64,000 nt of DNA from Reinekea marinisedimentorum (GTDB lineage: Bacteria > Pseudomonadota > Gammaproteobacteria > Pseudomonadales > Natronospirillaceae), in assembly GCF_004341165.1 (NCBI RefSeq), contig NZ_SLZR01000009.1, positions 140,539 through 204,538 of the forward strand, written 5' to 3'. Each line of letters opens with the position of its first letter. Position 1 is the first letter of the stretch. Both the position numbers and the translations under genes were made by a program. Under the pieces are notes generated by a model. That model did not search any database and had not been told where the DNA came from. It saw only the letters and a program-made list of their open reading frames with translations. Positions 17,211-26,216 of the stretch are shown here, one piece after another.

Positions 17211-17480
17211 TTAAGGGCACCTCTAATAACTCTGATATGTCTCTGCGGAGTCTAAAAAGCTCAGCGGCAAGGCGACGATGAAAAATCATAGTTATTCTAT
17301 CTTTTGAAATCGTCAACGCAGTCGGTGGGCTTTTTAGGCCCGCCCTTTGGGGCCTTCAGGAAAAACATCTGTCGTTGTTGCGATTCTTGCGAAGGTCTCG
17401 ACATTCGCTGCGAACCGCGCCTAGTCAGCTGTTTTTCCTGAAGGCCAGAGATATATCAGAGTTATTAGAGGTGCCCTTAA
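17211..17480. mobile_element. MITE-like element with perfect 28-bp terminal inverted repeats
   Basis: Bases 17211-17238 and 17453-17480 are perfect reverse complements over 28 bases (outer part TTAAGGGCACCTCTAATAAC). TTAA at both outer ends could be a target-site duplication. A second, inner inverted pair exists (GGCCTTCAGGAAAAACA at about 17351 and TGTTTTTCCTGAAGGCC at about 17429). The 270-bp interior encodes no transposase, so it would need one in trans. It lies just ahead of the DUF155 gene, only about 58 bases before its ATG, so it may supply or disturb that promoter. The family was not identified. Confidence 0.7.
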
Positions 17481-17537
17481 ATGTTTGTAACAATATTTTG
17501 CAAGGGCATTATGCAGATGTGCCCAGGAGCCTTATTT

Positions 17538-18335
17538 ATGTCAGTTCAATCTTCGGCGGCGACGAAACCGATCACCATCGCTTTGCTGGGTGCCCGTTTA
17601 AACCCTGAATGCGGCGCCGAGTTTTTAGTGCCGCAATTGCAGGCAACCCGCAACCGGGATGCCTTTTTAATTACCCTGGAAAGCGGCCTGGTATGGCTGT
17701 TTGATTACGGCGTGCTGGTGGGGTGGGGCGTTAGCGAAGCCGATCGTCAGGCGCTTTGTGCCAAGCTGGAGCCGTGGGTGAAAGACCCGGTCAACCGCCC
17801 GCTGATGGAGCAGTATTCCTACAGCGTGGATATCGCTCAGCCGGTACGTGTTCACCACGATATGCTGATGGTGCCCGATGAGCAGCCGCTGCGGCTGTTG
17901 GGCTTAAGCCATGCCTTTGCGCAATCGGCCAAGCTGATCTTCTTTGAAGAAAAGGCACTGTCGGTTATTGAAAGCAACGCCTACATCTCTAAAGAGCTGG
18001 CGCGAACCGGCAAGGTGGTGCTGAAGCGTCGTCAGCTTTCCAAGTTGCGCGGTGTACTGTTTGATACCAGCAGTGATATTTCTCTGAACTTCAACCTGCT
18101 GGATACGCCGGAGTTCTTCTGGGATTACCCAGAGCTGGAAGAAGACTATTTGAAGCTGGCCCGTTATCTGGATTTACACCCCAGAATTGAAATTCTGAAC
18201 CGCAAGATCAGCACCATTCACGAGCTGCTGGAAATGCTGGTGGCCGAGGGTTATCACAAGCACTCGGCGTTTCTGGAATGGATTATTATCTGGCTGATTG
18301 CGGTCGATATCCTGATCTATTTCATCCCTAAATAA
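17538..18335 (+). CDS. RMD1/YagE (DUF155) family membrane protein
   Basis: A 265-residue protein of the family named after yeast Rmd1/Sif2/Sif3 and human RMND1. It has the usual N-terminal alpha-beta domain (ITIALLGARLN, then FLITLESGLVWLFDYGVLVGWG around residues 45-70), a helical middle rich in E/L, and a single C-terminal transmembrane helix (WIIIWLIAVDILIYFIP) that anchors it. Bacterial members have no established function. The ATG at 17538 is set by AGGAG seven bases upstream. A MITE-like element ends 57 bases before it and a paired-hairpin repeat follows its stop by 65 bases. Confidence 0.82.
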   Translation: MSVQSSAATKPITIALLGARLNPECGAEFLVPQLQATRNRDAFLITLESGLVWLFDYGVLVGWGVSEADRQALCAKLEPWVKDPVNRPLMEQYSYSVDIAQPVRVHHDMLMVPDEQPLRLLGLSHAFAQSAKLIFFEEKALSVIESNAYISKELARTGKVVLKRRQLSKLRGVLFDTSSDISLNFNLLDTPEFFWDYPELEEDYLKLARYLDLHPRIEILNRKISTIHELLEMLVAEGYHKHSAFLEWIIIWLIAVDILIYFIPK

Positions 18336-18400
18336 CGCAAAAAGGTCCGGTTTTTACGCCGGGCTTAGACTGCTGACAAAGTCACCACAGTCCTCAAGAC

Positions 18401-18503
18401 GATGAAAAGGTAGCTCCTAAATAGACGTCGAAAACATGGATGTTTTCGTCGAGCGTATCAGGACGATACTTGCAGCGGTCTATTTAGGAGCTACCTTTTC
18501 ATC
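18401..18503 (+). repeat. Paired GGA-hairpin element framed by 26-bp inverted repeat, copy A
   Basis: Arms 18401-18426 and 18478-18503 are perfect reverse complements (outer GATGAAAAGGTAGCTCCTAA). Inside are two small hairpins: CGAAAACATGGATGTTTTCG (18429-18448) and GTATCAGGACGATAC (18455-18469), each with GGA in or near the loop. A second member of the family lies at 41065-41170 with different stem sequences but the same plan. It lies in the 3' region of the DUF155 gene and also opposite the end of gcvT. Confidence 0.75.
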
Positions 18504-18525
18504 TTCTCTGAGTTTACTCAGTCAA

Positions 18526-19644
18526 TCAGCGCACGTAGCGCTGCTCAACAAACGGCATCTTGCTGACGGTCATCGCAATCTTTTTACCACGCACTTCAGC
18601 AAACACCTCAGTGCCAACTTCGTGCTCGCCAAAATTCACATAAGCCATTGAGATGCTCTTTTCACAGCTGGGGCCAAAGGTACCACTGGTCACTACACCA
18701 ATGGGCTTATCGCTGGCATCGAACAGCTGAGTGCCTTCACGCACCGGCGCGCGCGTGCTGCCAATCAGGCCAACGCGTTTTTTCGCCGGGCGCTTTTCGG
18801 CCAGCGCCTTCAGCACCGGCTCTGCACCCATGAAGCCGCCGGCACGCTCACCGTCGGCACGGCGCGCTTTGGATATCGCCCAAATCAGGCTGGCACTCAC
18901 CGGGTCGGTTTCGGCATTCATATCGTGACCATACAGGCACAGGCCGCTTTCCAGGCGCAGTGAATCGCGCGCACCCAGGCCAATCAATTCGCACTGTTCA
19001 TGGCTGAGCAGTTCACTTGCCAGTGCTACGGCCTTGGCAGCGGGTACGGAAATTTCGTAACCATCTTCACCGGTATAGCCGGAGCGGGAAACACGGCAGG
19101 TTTCGCCCAGCAACGTCAGCTCGACGTTATCCATAAACTTCAGTTCGGCCACGGCAGGGTTCAGCGTTGCCAGTACATCAACAGCGGCCGGGCCCTGTAA
19201 GGCCAACAGGGCATGGTCGGCCATTTCCTGCAGTTCCAGGCCTTCCGGCAGGTGCGCGCGAATGTGTGCGGCATCTTCAACCTTGCAGGCTGCGTTCACC
19301 ACCAGGTAGTGGTAGCTGCCGGCGTTGGTGACCATTAGGTCGTCGAGAATGCCGCCCTGTTCGTTCAGCAGCAGTGCATAGCGTTGCTTGCCTTCGGGCA
19401 GGTCGATAACGTCGATCGGCAGTAACTGTTCCAGTGCCTGCGCACCGTTGCTGCCGACCAGCTTAAACTGGCCCATGTGGCTGACATCAAACAACCCAGC
19501 CTTGGCGCGGGTGTGCAGGTGTTCCTGTTTAACGCCCAGCGGGTATTGCACCGGCATGTCGTAACCGGCGAACGGTACCATGCGCGCGCCGTTTTCAATG
19601 TGGAAGCTGTGCAGCGGGGTTTTCAGCAGATGGGTATCGGTCAT
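18526..19644 (-). CDS. gcvT: Aminomethyltransferase, glycine cleavage T protein
   Basis: A 372-residue T protein. It takes the aminomethyl group from lipoylated GcvH and transfers the carbon to tetrahydrofolate, releasing ammonia. Visible are the folate-binding start TPLHSFHIENGARMVPFAGYDMP, FDVSHMGQ, the SRSGYTGEDGYEI block with the catalytic-loop region, and the C-terminal GxVTSGTFGPSxxKSIxMAYV segment. ATG at 19644 was chosen because the protein begins MTDTHLLKTPLH there; the longer frame reaches into the operator. It is encoded on the opposite strand from gcvHP, with the regulator gene between them. An AAGTTTCC-N4-GGAAACTT palindrome lies 60 bases before the start. Confidence 0.95.
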   Translation of the reverse strand: MTDTHLLKTPLHSFHIENGARMVPFAGYDMPVQYPLGVKQEHLHTRAKAGLFDVSHMGQFKLVGSNGAQALEQLLPIDVIDLPEGKQRYALLLNEQGGILDDLMVTNAGSYHYLVVNAACKVEDAAHIRAHLPEGLELQEMADHALLALQGPAAVDVLATLNPAVAELKFMDNVELTLLGETCRVSRSGYTGEDGYEISVPAAKAVALASELLSHEQCELIGLGARDSLRLESGLCLYGHDMNAETDPVSASLIWAISKARRADGERAGGFMGAEPVLKALAEKRPAKKRVGLIGSTRAPVREGTQLFDASDKPIGVVTSGTFGPSCEKSISMAYVNFGEHEVGTEVFAEVRGKKIAMTVSKMPFVEQRYVR

Positions 19645-19703
19645 GTTGAGCAATCCTGTAAGCATGGGCGAAAAAGTTGCGACAATATTGCATAAGGTGA
19701 CGG

Positions 19704-19723
19704 AAGTTTCCAATAGGAAACTT
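19704..19723. promoter_or_regulatory. Predicted operator upstream of gcvT
   Basis: AAGTTTCCAATAGGAAACTT is a palindrome with perfect 8-bp arms and an AATA centre. The same core (GTTTCC-N4-GGAAAC) occurs at 20464-20479 before gcvH, so a shared regulator is likely; the XRE-cupin protein encoded between them is the obvious candidate. Confidence 0.75.
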
Positions 19724-19747
19724 GGGTAATGGCTAAATTGCCGCTTG

Positions 19748-20383
19748 TTAGGCCGTTACCCACAGTACTTCGGCATCCTGCTCGCTCAGGCTCACCAGCG
19801 CGTGGCCCATGGTGCAGTCGTAATACGCCGAGTCGCCGGTGCTCAGCGCCACCGGTTCGTAAAACTCGGTATACAGCATCACCTCGCCGCTGAGCACGTA
19901 CAGAAATTCCTCACCGCCATGCCGCACCCACTGGCCAAACTCATCAATCGAGCGGGCATGAACGCGGGTTTTAAAGGGGATCATCTTCTTCTGCGAAAGC
20001 TGCGTGGCATGCAGCTCGTGGTCGTAGGTTTTGGTGGGGTGCGGCTCGGCCTGGCCGGCCCGGGTAATGTCGCGGCGGCCGCCACCGGTCTGCTCCGGCT
20101 CTGGTTGGGTGAACAGTTGGGGAATATTAATGCCCAGCCCGGCCACCAGTTTCGAAACCACGGCAAAGGTCGGTGAAACCTGTTCGTTTTCTATCTTGGA
20201 AAGGGTAGAGCGTGCCAGCCCTGCGCGTTGGGCGGCTTCTTCCAGCGTCAGGTTCTGGCTAAGGCGCAATGCCTTCACCCGCTCACCCAGCTTCAATGGT
20301 TCAACTAGGGCTTCGCTGCCGGCCTTTTTATTGATTTGCAGCGTTTGTTTCTGGTCGTTTAAAAAACTCGGTGAATCTGCCAT
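19748..20383 (-). CDS. XRE-family regulator with cupin sensor domain
   Basis: A 211-residue regulator. Residues 30-90 form an XRE helix-turn-helix (RVKALRLSQNLTLEEAAQRA, then GLARSTLSKIENEQVSPTFA). Residues 130-205 are a cupin_2 barrel (HGGEEFLYVLSGEVMLYTEF, then GDSAYYDCTMGHALVSLSEQ), the usual small-molecule sensor of PuuR/SutR-like proteins. The gene lies between gcvT and the divergent gcvH. Palindromes with the same core sit on both sides, at 19704-19723 and 20464-20479; the second is also in its own promoter region, which suggests autoregulation. I infer that it controls glycine cleavage in response to glycine or a related amino compound. It is not GcvA or GcvR. Confidence 0.85.
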   Translation of the reverse strand: MADSPSFLNDQKQTLQINKKAGSEALVEPLKLGERVKALRLSQNLTLEEAAQRAGLARSTLSKIENEQVSPTFAVVSKLVAGLGINIPQLFTQPEPEQTGGGRRDITRAGQAEPHPTKTYDHELHATQLSQKKMIPFKTRVHARSIDEFGQWVRHGGEEFLYVLSGEVMLYTEFYEPVALSTGDSAYYDCTMGHALVSLSEQDAEVLWVTA

Positions 20384-20463
20384 AGAGCTCGTCAGTTCTG
20401 ATTATTAGACGCCGGAGTATTGCACAGTTCTTTTAAGTCATAAAAGATCGCTTATGAATATAT

Positions 20464-20508
20464 GTTTCCTATAGGAAACTTTTGCTTGCATAGGCAACTT
20501 TTGGTTGC
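20464..20508. promoter_or_regulatory. Predicted operator and tandem 19-bp repeat between the regulator and gcvH
   Basis: GTTTCCTATAGGAAAC (20464-20479) is fully palindromic and has the same core as the site before gcvT. It runs into two 19-base direct repeats, ATAGGAAACTTTTGCTTGC (20471-20489) and ATAGGCAACTTTTGGTTGC (20490-20508), which differ at two positions. The second repeat carries a half-site, so two protein dimers could bind side by side. The region separates the divergent regulator and gcvH genes. Confidence 0.7.
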
Positions 20509-20542
20509 TAATTTCTCGACCAATTTCGAATGAGGGTGAGTT

Positions 20543-20929
20543 ATGTCTGAAGTAATCGAAAAATTGCTGTATTCCGAAAGCCACGAATGGGTTCGCCGCG
20601 AAGCCGATGGCACCGTTACCGTGGGCCTTTCCGATCACGCGCAAAAGGCGCTGGGTGATGTTGTTTATGTAGAGCTGCCGGAAGTTGGCAGCGAAGTGAA
20701 TATGCAGGATGAAGTCGCCCTGGTGGAATCCGTTAAGGCGGCTTCCGATGTGTACACGCCCATCAGCGGTGAAGTACTGGCCATTAATGATGTACTGGCA
20801 GACGAGCCACAAATTATCAACGAAAGCTGCTACGACAATGGCTGGCTGTTCAAGCTGAAGCCGGCCGATGAAGCCGAGCTGGATTCACTGCTGAGCGCGG
20901 CCGCCTACGCTGAGCAAACAGAGGAATAA
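20543..20929 (+). CDS. gcvH: Glycine cleavage system H protein
   Basis: A 128-residue lipoyl carrier protein. The lipoylation site is in the expected [16 protein letters not shown] context (lysine near residue 64), preceded by [16 protein letters not shown] and followed by [31 protein letters not shown]. It shuttles the aminomethyl intermediate between GcvP, GcvT and the L protein. It is the first gene of the gcvHP operon, four bases before gcvP, and its promoter region carries the regulator's predicted operators. The GAGGGTGAG sequence upstream serves as ribosome binding site. Confidence 0.97.
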   Translation: MSEVIEKLLYSESHEWVRREADGTVTVGLSDHAQKALGDVVYVELPEVGSEVNMQDEVALVESVKAASDVYTPISGEVLAINDVLADEPQIINESCYDNGWLFKLKPADEAELDSLLSAAAYAEQTEE

Positions 20930-20933
20930 ACCC

Positions 20934-23789
20934 ATGAATGCCAAGGCTGATCTGTTAAGCGCAGTGCGCAAACACAACTCGCAATTCAGTCAACGTCACA
21001 TCGGTTTGGCCGATGCGGATGTACAGTCCATGCTGCAAACCATTGGTTGCGCCAGCGTGGATGCGTTGATTGAACAGACCATTCCCGAGTCTATTCGACT
21101 TGCCGAAGCGCCCGATATTGGCGTTGGGCTTTCCGAGGTCGATGCGCTGGATCAGCTGCGCACGCTTGCCAGCCACAATAAGGTGCTGACATCACTGATC
21201 GGCCAGGGCTATTACAATACCCATGTGCCTAATGTGATTGCCCGCAATGTGCTGGAAAACCCCGGCTGGTACACCGCCTACACGCCTTATCAGCCTGAAA
21301 TCTCGCAGGGTCGGCTGGAGGCGTTGCTGAACTATCAGCAGATGGTGATGGATTTAACCGGCATGAGCATTGCCAACGCCTCGCTGCTCGATGAAGCCAC
21401 CGCCGCTGCCGAAGCCATGATGCTCTGCAAGCGCGGCAATCGTAAGAATAAATCGTCGGTATTTTTTGTTGCCGACGATGTGCACCCGCAAACACTGGCG
21501 GTGTTAACCACGCGCGCCAAAACGCTGGGCATCACTCTGGCGGTGCAGCCGCTGCAGGCGTTTGACCAGCACCCATACTTCGGTGCATTGCTGCAATACC
21601 CCAATACTCAGGGCGAAGTTGTGGATATCGCCAGCCTGATCAGCCGCGCGCACGAAAAAGATTGCCTGGTGGCGGTCGGTGCCGATCTGCTGGCATTAAC
21701 GCTGCTGGAAGCGCCCGGTGAGTTCGGTGCCGACATCGTCTTCGGCAGCGCACAACGCTTTGGTGTGCCGATGGGCTTTGGTGGCCCGCACGCGGCCTTC
21801 TTTGCCTGCCGTGATGATTTAAAACGGCAGATGCCCGGCCGGGTGATCGGGGTTTCCAAAGATACCAACAACCGCCCGGCGCTGCGCATGGCCATGCAAA
21901 CGCGTGAACAGCACATCCGCCGCGAGAAGGCGACCTCGAACATCTGTACCGCGCAGGCACTGCTGGCCAACATGGCCGGCTTTTATGCGGTGTATCACGG
22001 CCCCGATGGCCTGCAGGAAATCGCCCGCCGCGTGCATCGCTTCACCGGCATCTTCGCCGGCGCGCTGGCCGAACAGGGCATCGCCTGCAACAGCAGCTAC
22101 TTTGATACGCTGCGCTTTGCCAACGCCCAGGGCTTTGCTGAGGCGCTGCTGGCCGCCGGTTACAACGTGCGCCGCTACGATAACGGCGATGTTGGCGTCA
22201 GCTTCGATGAAACCACCACCGAGCAGGATGTCGCCACGCTGCTGTTTGCCCTTGGCTGCAGCGAGCAGGCGGTCGAAGCCGCACTGGCGGCACAACCGGT
22301 TTCCGCTATTCCGCAGCCGTATCAGCGCCAAACCCCCTTCCTGCAAAATGAGGTTTTCCACAACTACCGCAGCGAAACGCAAATGCTGCGCTACCTGAAG
22401 CAGCTGGAAAACAAAGATTACTCGTTGACGCACGGCATGATTCCACTCGGCTCCTGCACCATGAAGCTGAACGCCACGGCAGAGATGATTCCGGTTTCCT
22501 GGCCGGAATTTGCCAATATGCACCCGTTTGCGCCGCAGGATCAGACGCTGGGTTATCAGCAGATCTTCCGCGATTTAACCGCGCAGCTGGCCGGGGTAAC
22601 CGGCTACGATGCGGTTTCTCTGCAACCGAACTCCGGTGCGCAGGGGGAGTACGCCGGCCTGCTGGCCATTGCCCGCTACCATGAAGCGCGTGGCGAGGGC
22701 GATCGCAACATCTGTTTGATCCCGGCTTCTGCACATGGCACCAACCCGGCCTCGGCGGCGTTGCTGAACATGAAGATTGTGGTGGTGAAGTGCGACGACA
22801 GCGGCAATGTCGATATGACCGATTTCCGCGCCAAGGCCGAAAAAGCCGGTGCGCAACTGGCGGCCTGCATGATTACCTACCCGTCAACGCATGGCGTGTT
22901 TGAAACGCAGGTGCGTGAGCTGTGTAACATCGTGCATGAGTTTGGCGGCCAGGTGTATCTGGATGGCGCCAACATGAACGCGCAGGTGGGCTTCACCAGC
23001 CCCGGCTTTATCGGGGCCGATGTTTCGCACCTGAACCTGCACAAAACCTTTGCCATTCCGCATGGCGGCGGTGGCCCGGGTATGGGCCCGATCGGCGTGA
23101 AGGCGCATTTGGCCGAGTTTTTACCGGGCGACAGCCAAAGCAGCGAGGGCGCGCCGGTTTCGGCAGCCAGCTTCGGCAGTGCCAGCATTCTGCCGATCTC
23201 GTGGATGTATCTGCGCATGCTCGGCAGCGAGGGCATTCGCCAGTCCACCGCGGCGGCGATTCTCAGCGCCAACTATCTGGCCGATGCCCTGGCAGACGAT
23301 TTTGAAGTGCTCTACCGCGGCGAACATGGCCGTGTGGCGCACGAATGCATCATTGATCTGCGGCCGTTCAAAGCCAGCTGTGGCATCAGTGAAGAAGACG
23401 TGGCCAAACGCCTGATGGATTACGGCTTCCATGCGCCGACCATGAGCTTCCCGGTACCGGGCACGCTGATGATCGAGCCGACGGAATCGGAAGATTTAGC
23501 CGAGCTGAACCGCTTTGTGGCCGCGATGAAATCGATTCGCAAAGAAATTGCCGATGTCGAAAGTGGTCTGCTCAGTGCGGAAGCCAGCCCGTTGCGCCAT
23601 GCACCCCATACCACGCTGGATCTGACCGGAGCATGGAACCGGGCCTACAGCCGCGAGCAGGGTGTCTTCCCGCTGCCGTCGCTGGTGGCCAATAAGTTCT
23701 GGCCGGCGATGAACCGCATCGATAACGTCTATGGCGACCGCAATCTGATCTGTTCGTGCGTGCCGCTCAGTGAGTACCTGAGCGACTAA
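20934..23789 (+). CDS. gcvP: Glycine dehydrogenase (decarboxylating), P protein
   Basis: A 951-residue single-chain P protein, the normal length for the fused form. It decarboxylates glycine with pyridoxal phosphate and loads the aminomethyl group on GcvH. The N-terminal half (residues 1-440) carries [27 protein letters not shown] sequence; the C-terminal half carries the PLP lysine in [18 protein letters not shown] and the [13 protein letters not shown] block. It follows gcvH by four bases. A BCCT transporter gene follows about 100 bases after it. No lpdA or serine hydroxymethyltransferase gene is in the window. Confidence 0.97.
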   Translation: MNAKADLLSAVRKHNSQFSQRHIGLADADVQSMLQTIGCASVDALIEQTIPESIRLAEAPDIGVGLSEVDALDQLRTLASHNKVLTSLIGQGYYNTHVPNVIARNVLENPGWYTAYTPYQPEISQGRLEALLNYQQMVMDLTGMSIANASLLDEATAAAEAMMLCKRGNRKNKSSVFFVADDVHPQTLAVLTTRAKTLGITLAVQPLQAFDQHPYFGALLQYPNTQGEVVDIASLISRAHEKDCLVAVGADLLALTLLEAPGEFGADIVFGSAQRFGVPMGFGGPHAAFFACRDDLKRQMPGRVIGVSKDTNNRPALRMAMQTREQHIRREKATSNICTAQALLANMAGFYAVYHGPDGLQEIARRVHRFTGIFAGALAEQGIACNSSYFDTLRFANAQGFAEALLAAGYNVRRYDNGDVGVSFDETTTEQDVATLLFALGCSEQAVEAALAAQPVSAIPQPYQRQTPFLQNEVFHNYRSETQMLRYLKQLENKDYSLTHGMIPLGSCTMKLNATAEMIPVSWPEFANMHPFAPQDQTLGYQQIFRDLTAQLAGVTGYDAVSLQPNSGAQGEYAGLLAIARYHEARGEGDRNICLIPASAHGTNPASAALLNMKIVVVKCDDSGNVDMTDFRAKAEKAGAQLAACMITYPSTHGVFETQVRELCNIVHEFGGQVYLDGANMNAQVGFTSPGFIGADVSHLNLHKTFAIPHGGGGPGMGPIGVKAHLAEFLPGDSQSSEGAPVSAASFGSASILPISWMYLRMLGSEGIRQSTAAAILSANYLADALADDFEVLYRGEHGRVAHECIIDLRPFKASCGISEEDVAKRLMDYGFHAPTMSFPVPGTLMIEPTESEDLAELNRFVAAMKSIRKEIADVESGLLSAEASPLRHAPHTTLDLTGAWNRAYSREQGVFPLPSLVANKFWPAMNRIDNVYGDRNLICSCVPLSEYLSD

Positions 23790-23892
23790 ACATTTAAACG
23801 GAGTTAGAAACTCAGCGATTGCACCACCTGAAATGAAAATCCGCGCCAATTCCGTTAGGCTGTGCGCGAATTTTTTACCAGATGGACAATTA

Positions 23893-25464
23893 ATGAGTAC
23901 AGATACCGATAAATACAGTATCGAAAACACCGACTACACCGTTGGTCAGGACAACATCCAGAAGTGGGGTTTTGATATTCACAACCCCGTTTTTGGCAGC
24001 TGTGCGGCGCTGGTGTTGGTGTTTTTGATCGCTACACTGATCAGTGACCCGGCGGTTGCCAAGGCGACCCTCGATGGCCTGAAGTGGAAGATCATTGGCA
24101 ACTTTGACGCCCTCTTTATGTGGGCCGGCAATATTTTTGTCGTGTTCTGTATCGTTATCGCATTCTCGCCGTTCGGAAAGATCCGCCTGGGCGGTGTTAA
24201 CGCCAAACCGGCGCATTCGCGTCTTTCCTGGTTTGCCATGCTGTTTGCTGCCGGTATGGGCATTGGCCTGATGTTCTGGGGTGTGGCCGAGCCGGTCGCC
24301 TATTTAACGGGCTGGTATGAAACACCGCTGGGTGTCGAGCCTTACACCGATGAAGCTGCCCGTATGGCGCTGGGTGCCACCATGTATCACTGGGGTTTAC
24401 ACCCGTGGGCCATCTACTGCGTGGTTGCGCTTTCGCTGGCGTTCTTCACCTACAACAAGGGCCTGCCGCTTTCAATCCGCTCTATCTTTTACCCGCTGCT
24501 GGGGGATCGCGCCTGGGGCTGGGCCGGTCATGTTGTTGATGTGATCGCGGTTCTGGCAACGCTGTTTGGTCTGGCCACATCGTTGGGCCTGGGCGCACAA
24601 CAGGCGGCCAGTGGTATTAACCATGTGTTCGGCACCAGCGGTGGCATTGGCCTGCAGTTGCTGATCATCCTTGGCGTTACCGCGCTGGCGATTGTTTCGG
24701 TGGTACGCGGCTTGGATGGCGGCGTGAAGGTGCTCAGTAATATCAATATGGTGGTGGCGCTGGTGCTCATCCTGTTCGTTGCTTTAACCAGCCTTGCTCT
24801 GGTAATGGGGACCATTCCGGAAACACTGGGTGCCTATGTTGAGAACATCATTCCCTTGAGTAACCCGCACGGCCGTGAAGACGAAGCCTGGCTCCAGGGC
24901 TGGACAGTCTTCTACTGGGCCTGGTGGATTTCCTGGTCACCATTTGTCGGTATGTTTATCGCGCGCATCTCGGAAGGCCGCAGCATTCGTGAGTTTATTC
25001 TCGCCGTTCTGGTGATCCCAACGCTGGTGACCGTTATCTGGATGTCCATCTACGGTGGCATTGCCATTGAACAGGTGATGGATGGCATTGGGGAGTTGGG
25101 CGCTAACGGTTTAACCGATGTGCCACTGGCAATGTTCCAGATGTTCGATGCCATGCCGCTGGGCAATGTGCTTTCTATTATTGCCGTGGTACTGGTGCTG
25201 GTGTTCTTTATCACCTCGTCCGACTCCGGTTCGCTGGTGATCGACAGCATTACGGCCGGTGGCAAGATTGATGCGCCGGTTCCGCAGCGCATCTTCTGGG
25301 CATCTGTCGAGGGTGCGATTGCCGCAGCGTTGCTGTGGATTGGCGGAACCGAGGCCATTCAGGCGCTGCAGGCCGGTGCTATTTCTACCGGGCTGCCGTT
25401 CACCTTTGTATTGCTGCTGATGTGCGTAAGCCTTGTTCTGGGGCTTTCCACCGAGAAGCGCTAA
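23893..25464 (+). CDS. BCCT family transporter (betaine/choline/carnitine type)
   Basis: A 523-residue secondary transporter with about 12 transmembrane helices. BCCT signatures are visible: GMGIGLMFWGVAEPVAYL after the third helix, MYHWGLHPWAIYCVVALSLAF, and the family stretch with WAWWISWSPFVGMFIARISEGRSIREF. Members import quaternary amines such as betaine or choline with Na+ or H+. It lacks the long C-terminal osmosensing tail of BetP, ending soon after the last helix. ATG at 23893 was chosen; the frame extends 60 bases upstream without support. Its place behind gcvHP suggests uptake of a glycine precursor (betaine, sarcosine), which is inference. Confidence 0.9.
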   Translation: MSTDTDKYSIENTDYTVGQDNIQKWGFDIHNPVFGSCAALVLVFLIATLISDPAVAKATLDGLKWKIIGNFDALFMWAGNIFVVFCIVIAFSPFGKIRLGGVNAKPAHSRLSWFAMLFAAGMGIGLMFWGVAEPVAYLTGWYETPLGVEPYTDEAARMALGATMYHWGLHPWAIYCVVALSLAFFTYNKGLPLSIRSIFYPLLGDRAWGWAGHVVDVIAVLATLFGLATSLGLGAQQAASGINHVFGTSGGIGLQLLIILGVTALAIVSVVRGLDGGVKVLSNINMVVALVLILFVALTSLALVMGTIPETLGAYVENIIPLSNPHGREDEAWLQGWTVFYWAWWISWSPFVGMFIARISEGRSIREFILAVLVIPTLVTVIWMSIYGGIAIEQVMDGIGELGANGLTDVPLAMFQMFDAMPLGNVLSIIAVVLVLVFFITSSDSGSLVIDSITAGGKIDAPVPQRIFWASVEGAIAAALLWIGGTEAIQALQAGAISTGLPFTFVLLLMCVSLVLGLSTEKR

Positions 25465-25480
25465 ACCGCGTTTGTCTTTT

Positions 25481-25502
25481 CAGGCCAGCGCTCGCTGGCC
25501 TG
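25481..25502. terminator. Hairpin between convergent genes
   Basis: CAGGCCAGCG-CT-CGCTGGCCTG is a 10-bp perfect stem in the gap between the BCCT gene and the convergent exonuclease gene, and probably ends transcription from one or both sides. No long T-run follows on either strand. Confidence 0.5.
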
Positions 25503-26213
25503 TTAAACCCACAAATCCCTGACCGGTGTATCCGGCCGATAATGGTACGCCAGCTGAGCCTGCAACAGTTCGGCCGTGGCGATGGCATCGGTCAGGGCGT
25601 GGTGCGCCTGGTAAGCCGGCAGCGAATAGCGCTTGCGCGCATCGGCCAGCCGGAGTGAGCCCAGCGGGCGGCGCAGTAGCTTATCCAACGCGCCACGGCG
25701 GCCTTCCAGGGCCCGTCGTTCTATCTCCATGGTATCGATGATGGGCAGTTTAAGCGTCTCGCCGGTTATTTGCAGGCAGCGGCGGTTAAGGAATTCCTGC
25801 TCGATGCTGCGGCAATGCACCACCACTATTTTGCTGGCCAGCGCGCCCAGCAGCTGTTCAAAAACAGCGTCAAAGCTCGGTGCCGATTCGACATCGGAAT
25901 GGGTAATGCCATGAATCAGGATGGAGTCTTCCGACATCGGTTTGCGTGGCTTTACCACCCAGTGACGATAATCCCGAAGATAAACCCGTTGAGTGGAAAA
26001 GGGCACCAGGCCAATGCTGACAATCTCGCTCTGATCCGGATCCAGCCCGGTGGTTTCCAGATCCAGTGCGACCAGCGGTGCATCGGCCAGCGGCGTGGTC
26101 TGCTCGGGCAGCTCTTCGCTGTAGTAGCTGCGCAGCCGGGCATCTTCTGCCTGAGCCTGAAGTATCTGGAACTGCTGTTGCCAGTCGACAGACTGGTTTC
26201 GTTGCGAACGCAT
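25503..26213 (-). CDS. DnaQ-like 3'-5' exonuclease (DEDDh)
   Basis: A 236-residue exonuclease of the DNA polymerase III epsilon type. The ExoI motif is VALDLETTGLDPDQ (D and E ligands, about residues 48-61), an acidic SxV..E stretch follows, and the ExoIII motif is HHALTDAIATAELL with the catalytic histidine and aspartate near residue 205. It begins three bases after the DUF294 gene, forming a two-gene operon that recurs in many gammaproteobacteria. It is too short, and lacks the context, for the replicative epsilon subunit; it may act on RNA or DNA ends in signalling or repair. Confidence 0.88.
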   Translation of the reverse strand: MRSQRNQSVDWQQQFQILQAQAEDARLRSYYSEELPEQTTPLADAPLVALDLETTGLDPDQSEIVSIGLVPFSTQRVYLRDYRHWVVKPRKPMSEDSILIHGITHSDVESAPSFDAVFEQLLGALASKIVVVHCRSIEQEFLNRRCLQITGETLKLPIIDTMEIERRALEGRRGALDKLLRRPLGSLRLADARKRYSLPAYQAHHALTDAIATAELLQAQLAYHYRPDTPVRDLWV

Positions 26214-26216
26214 AGT

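Noticed and set aside
19645..20542. Glycine riboswitch in front of gcvT or gcvH
   Set aside because: The leaders are short and contain protein-type palindromes; no paired aptamer structure is seen.
25503..26213. dnaQ, the replicative proofreading subunit
   Set aside because: The operon with DUF294 and the absence of rnhA nearby point to the separate DnaQ-like family.
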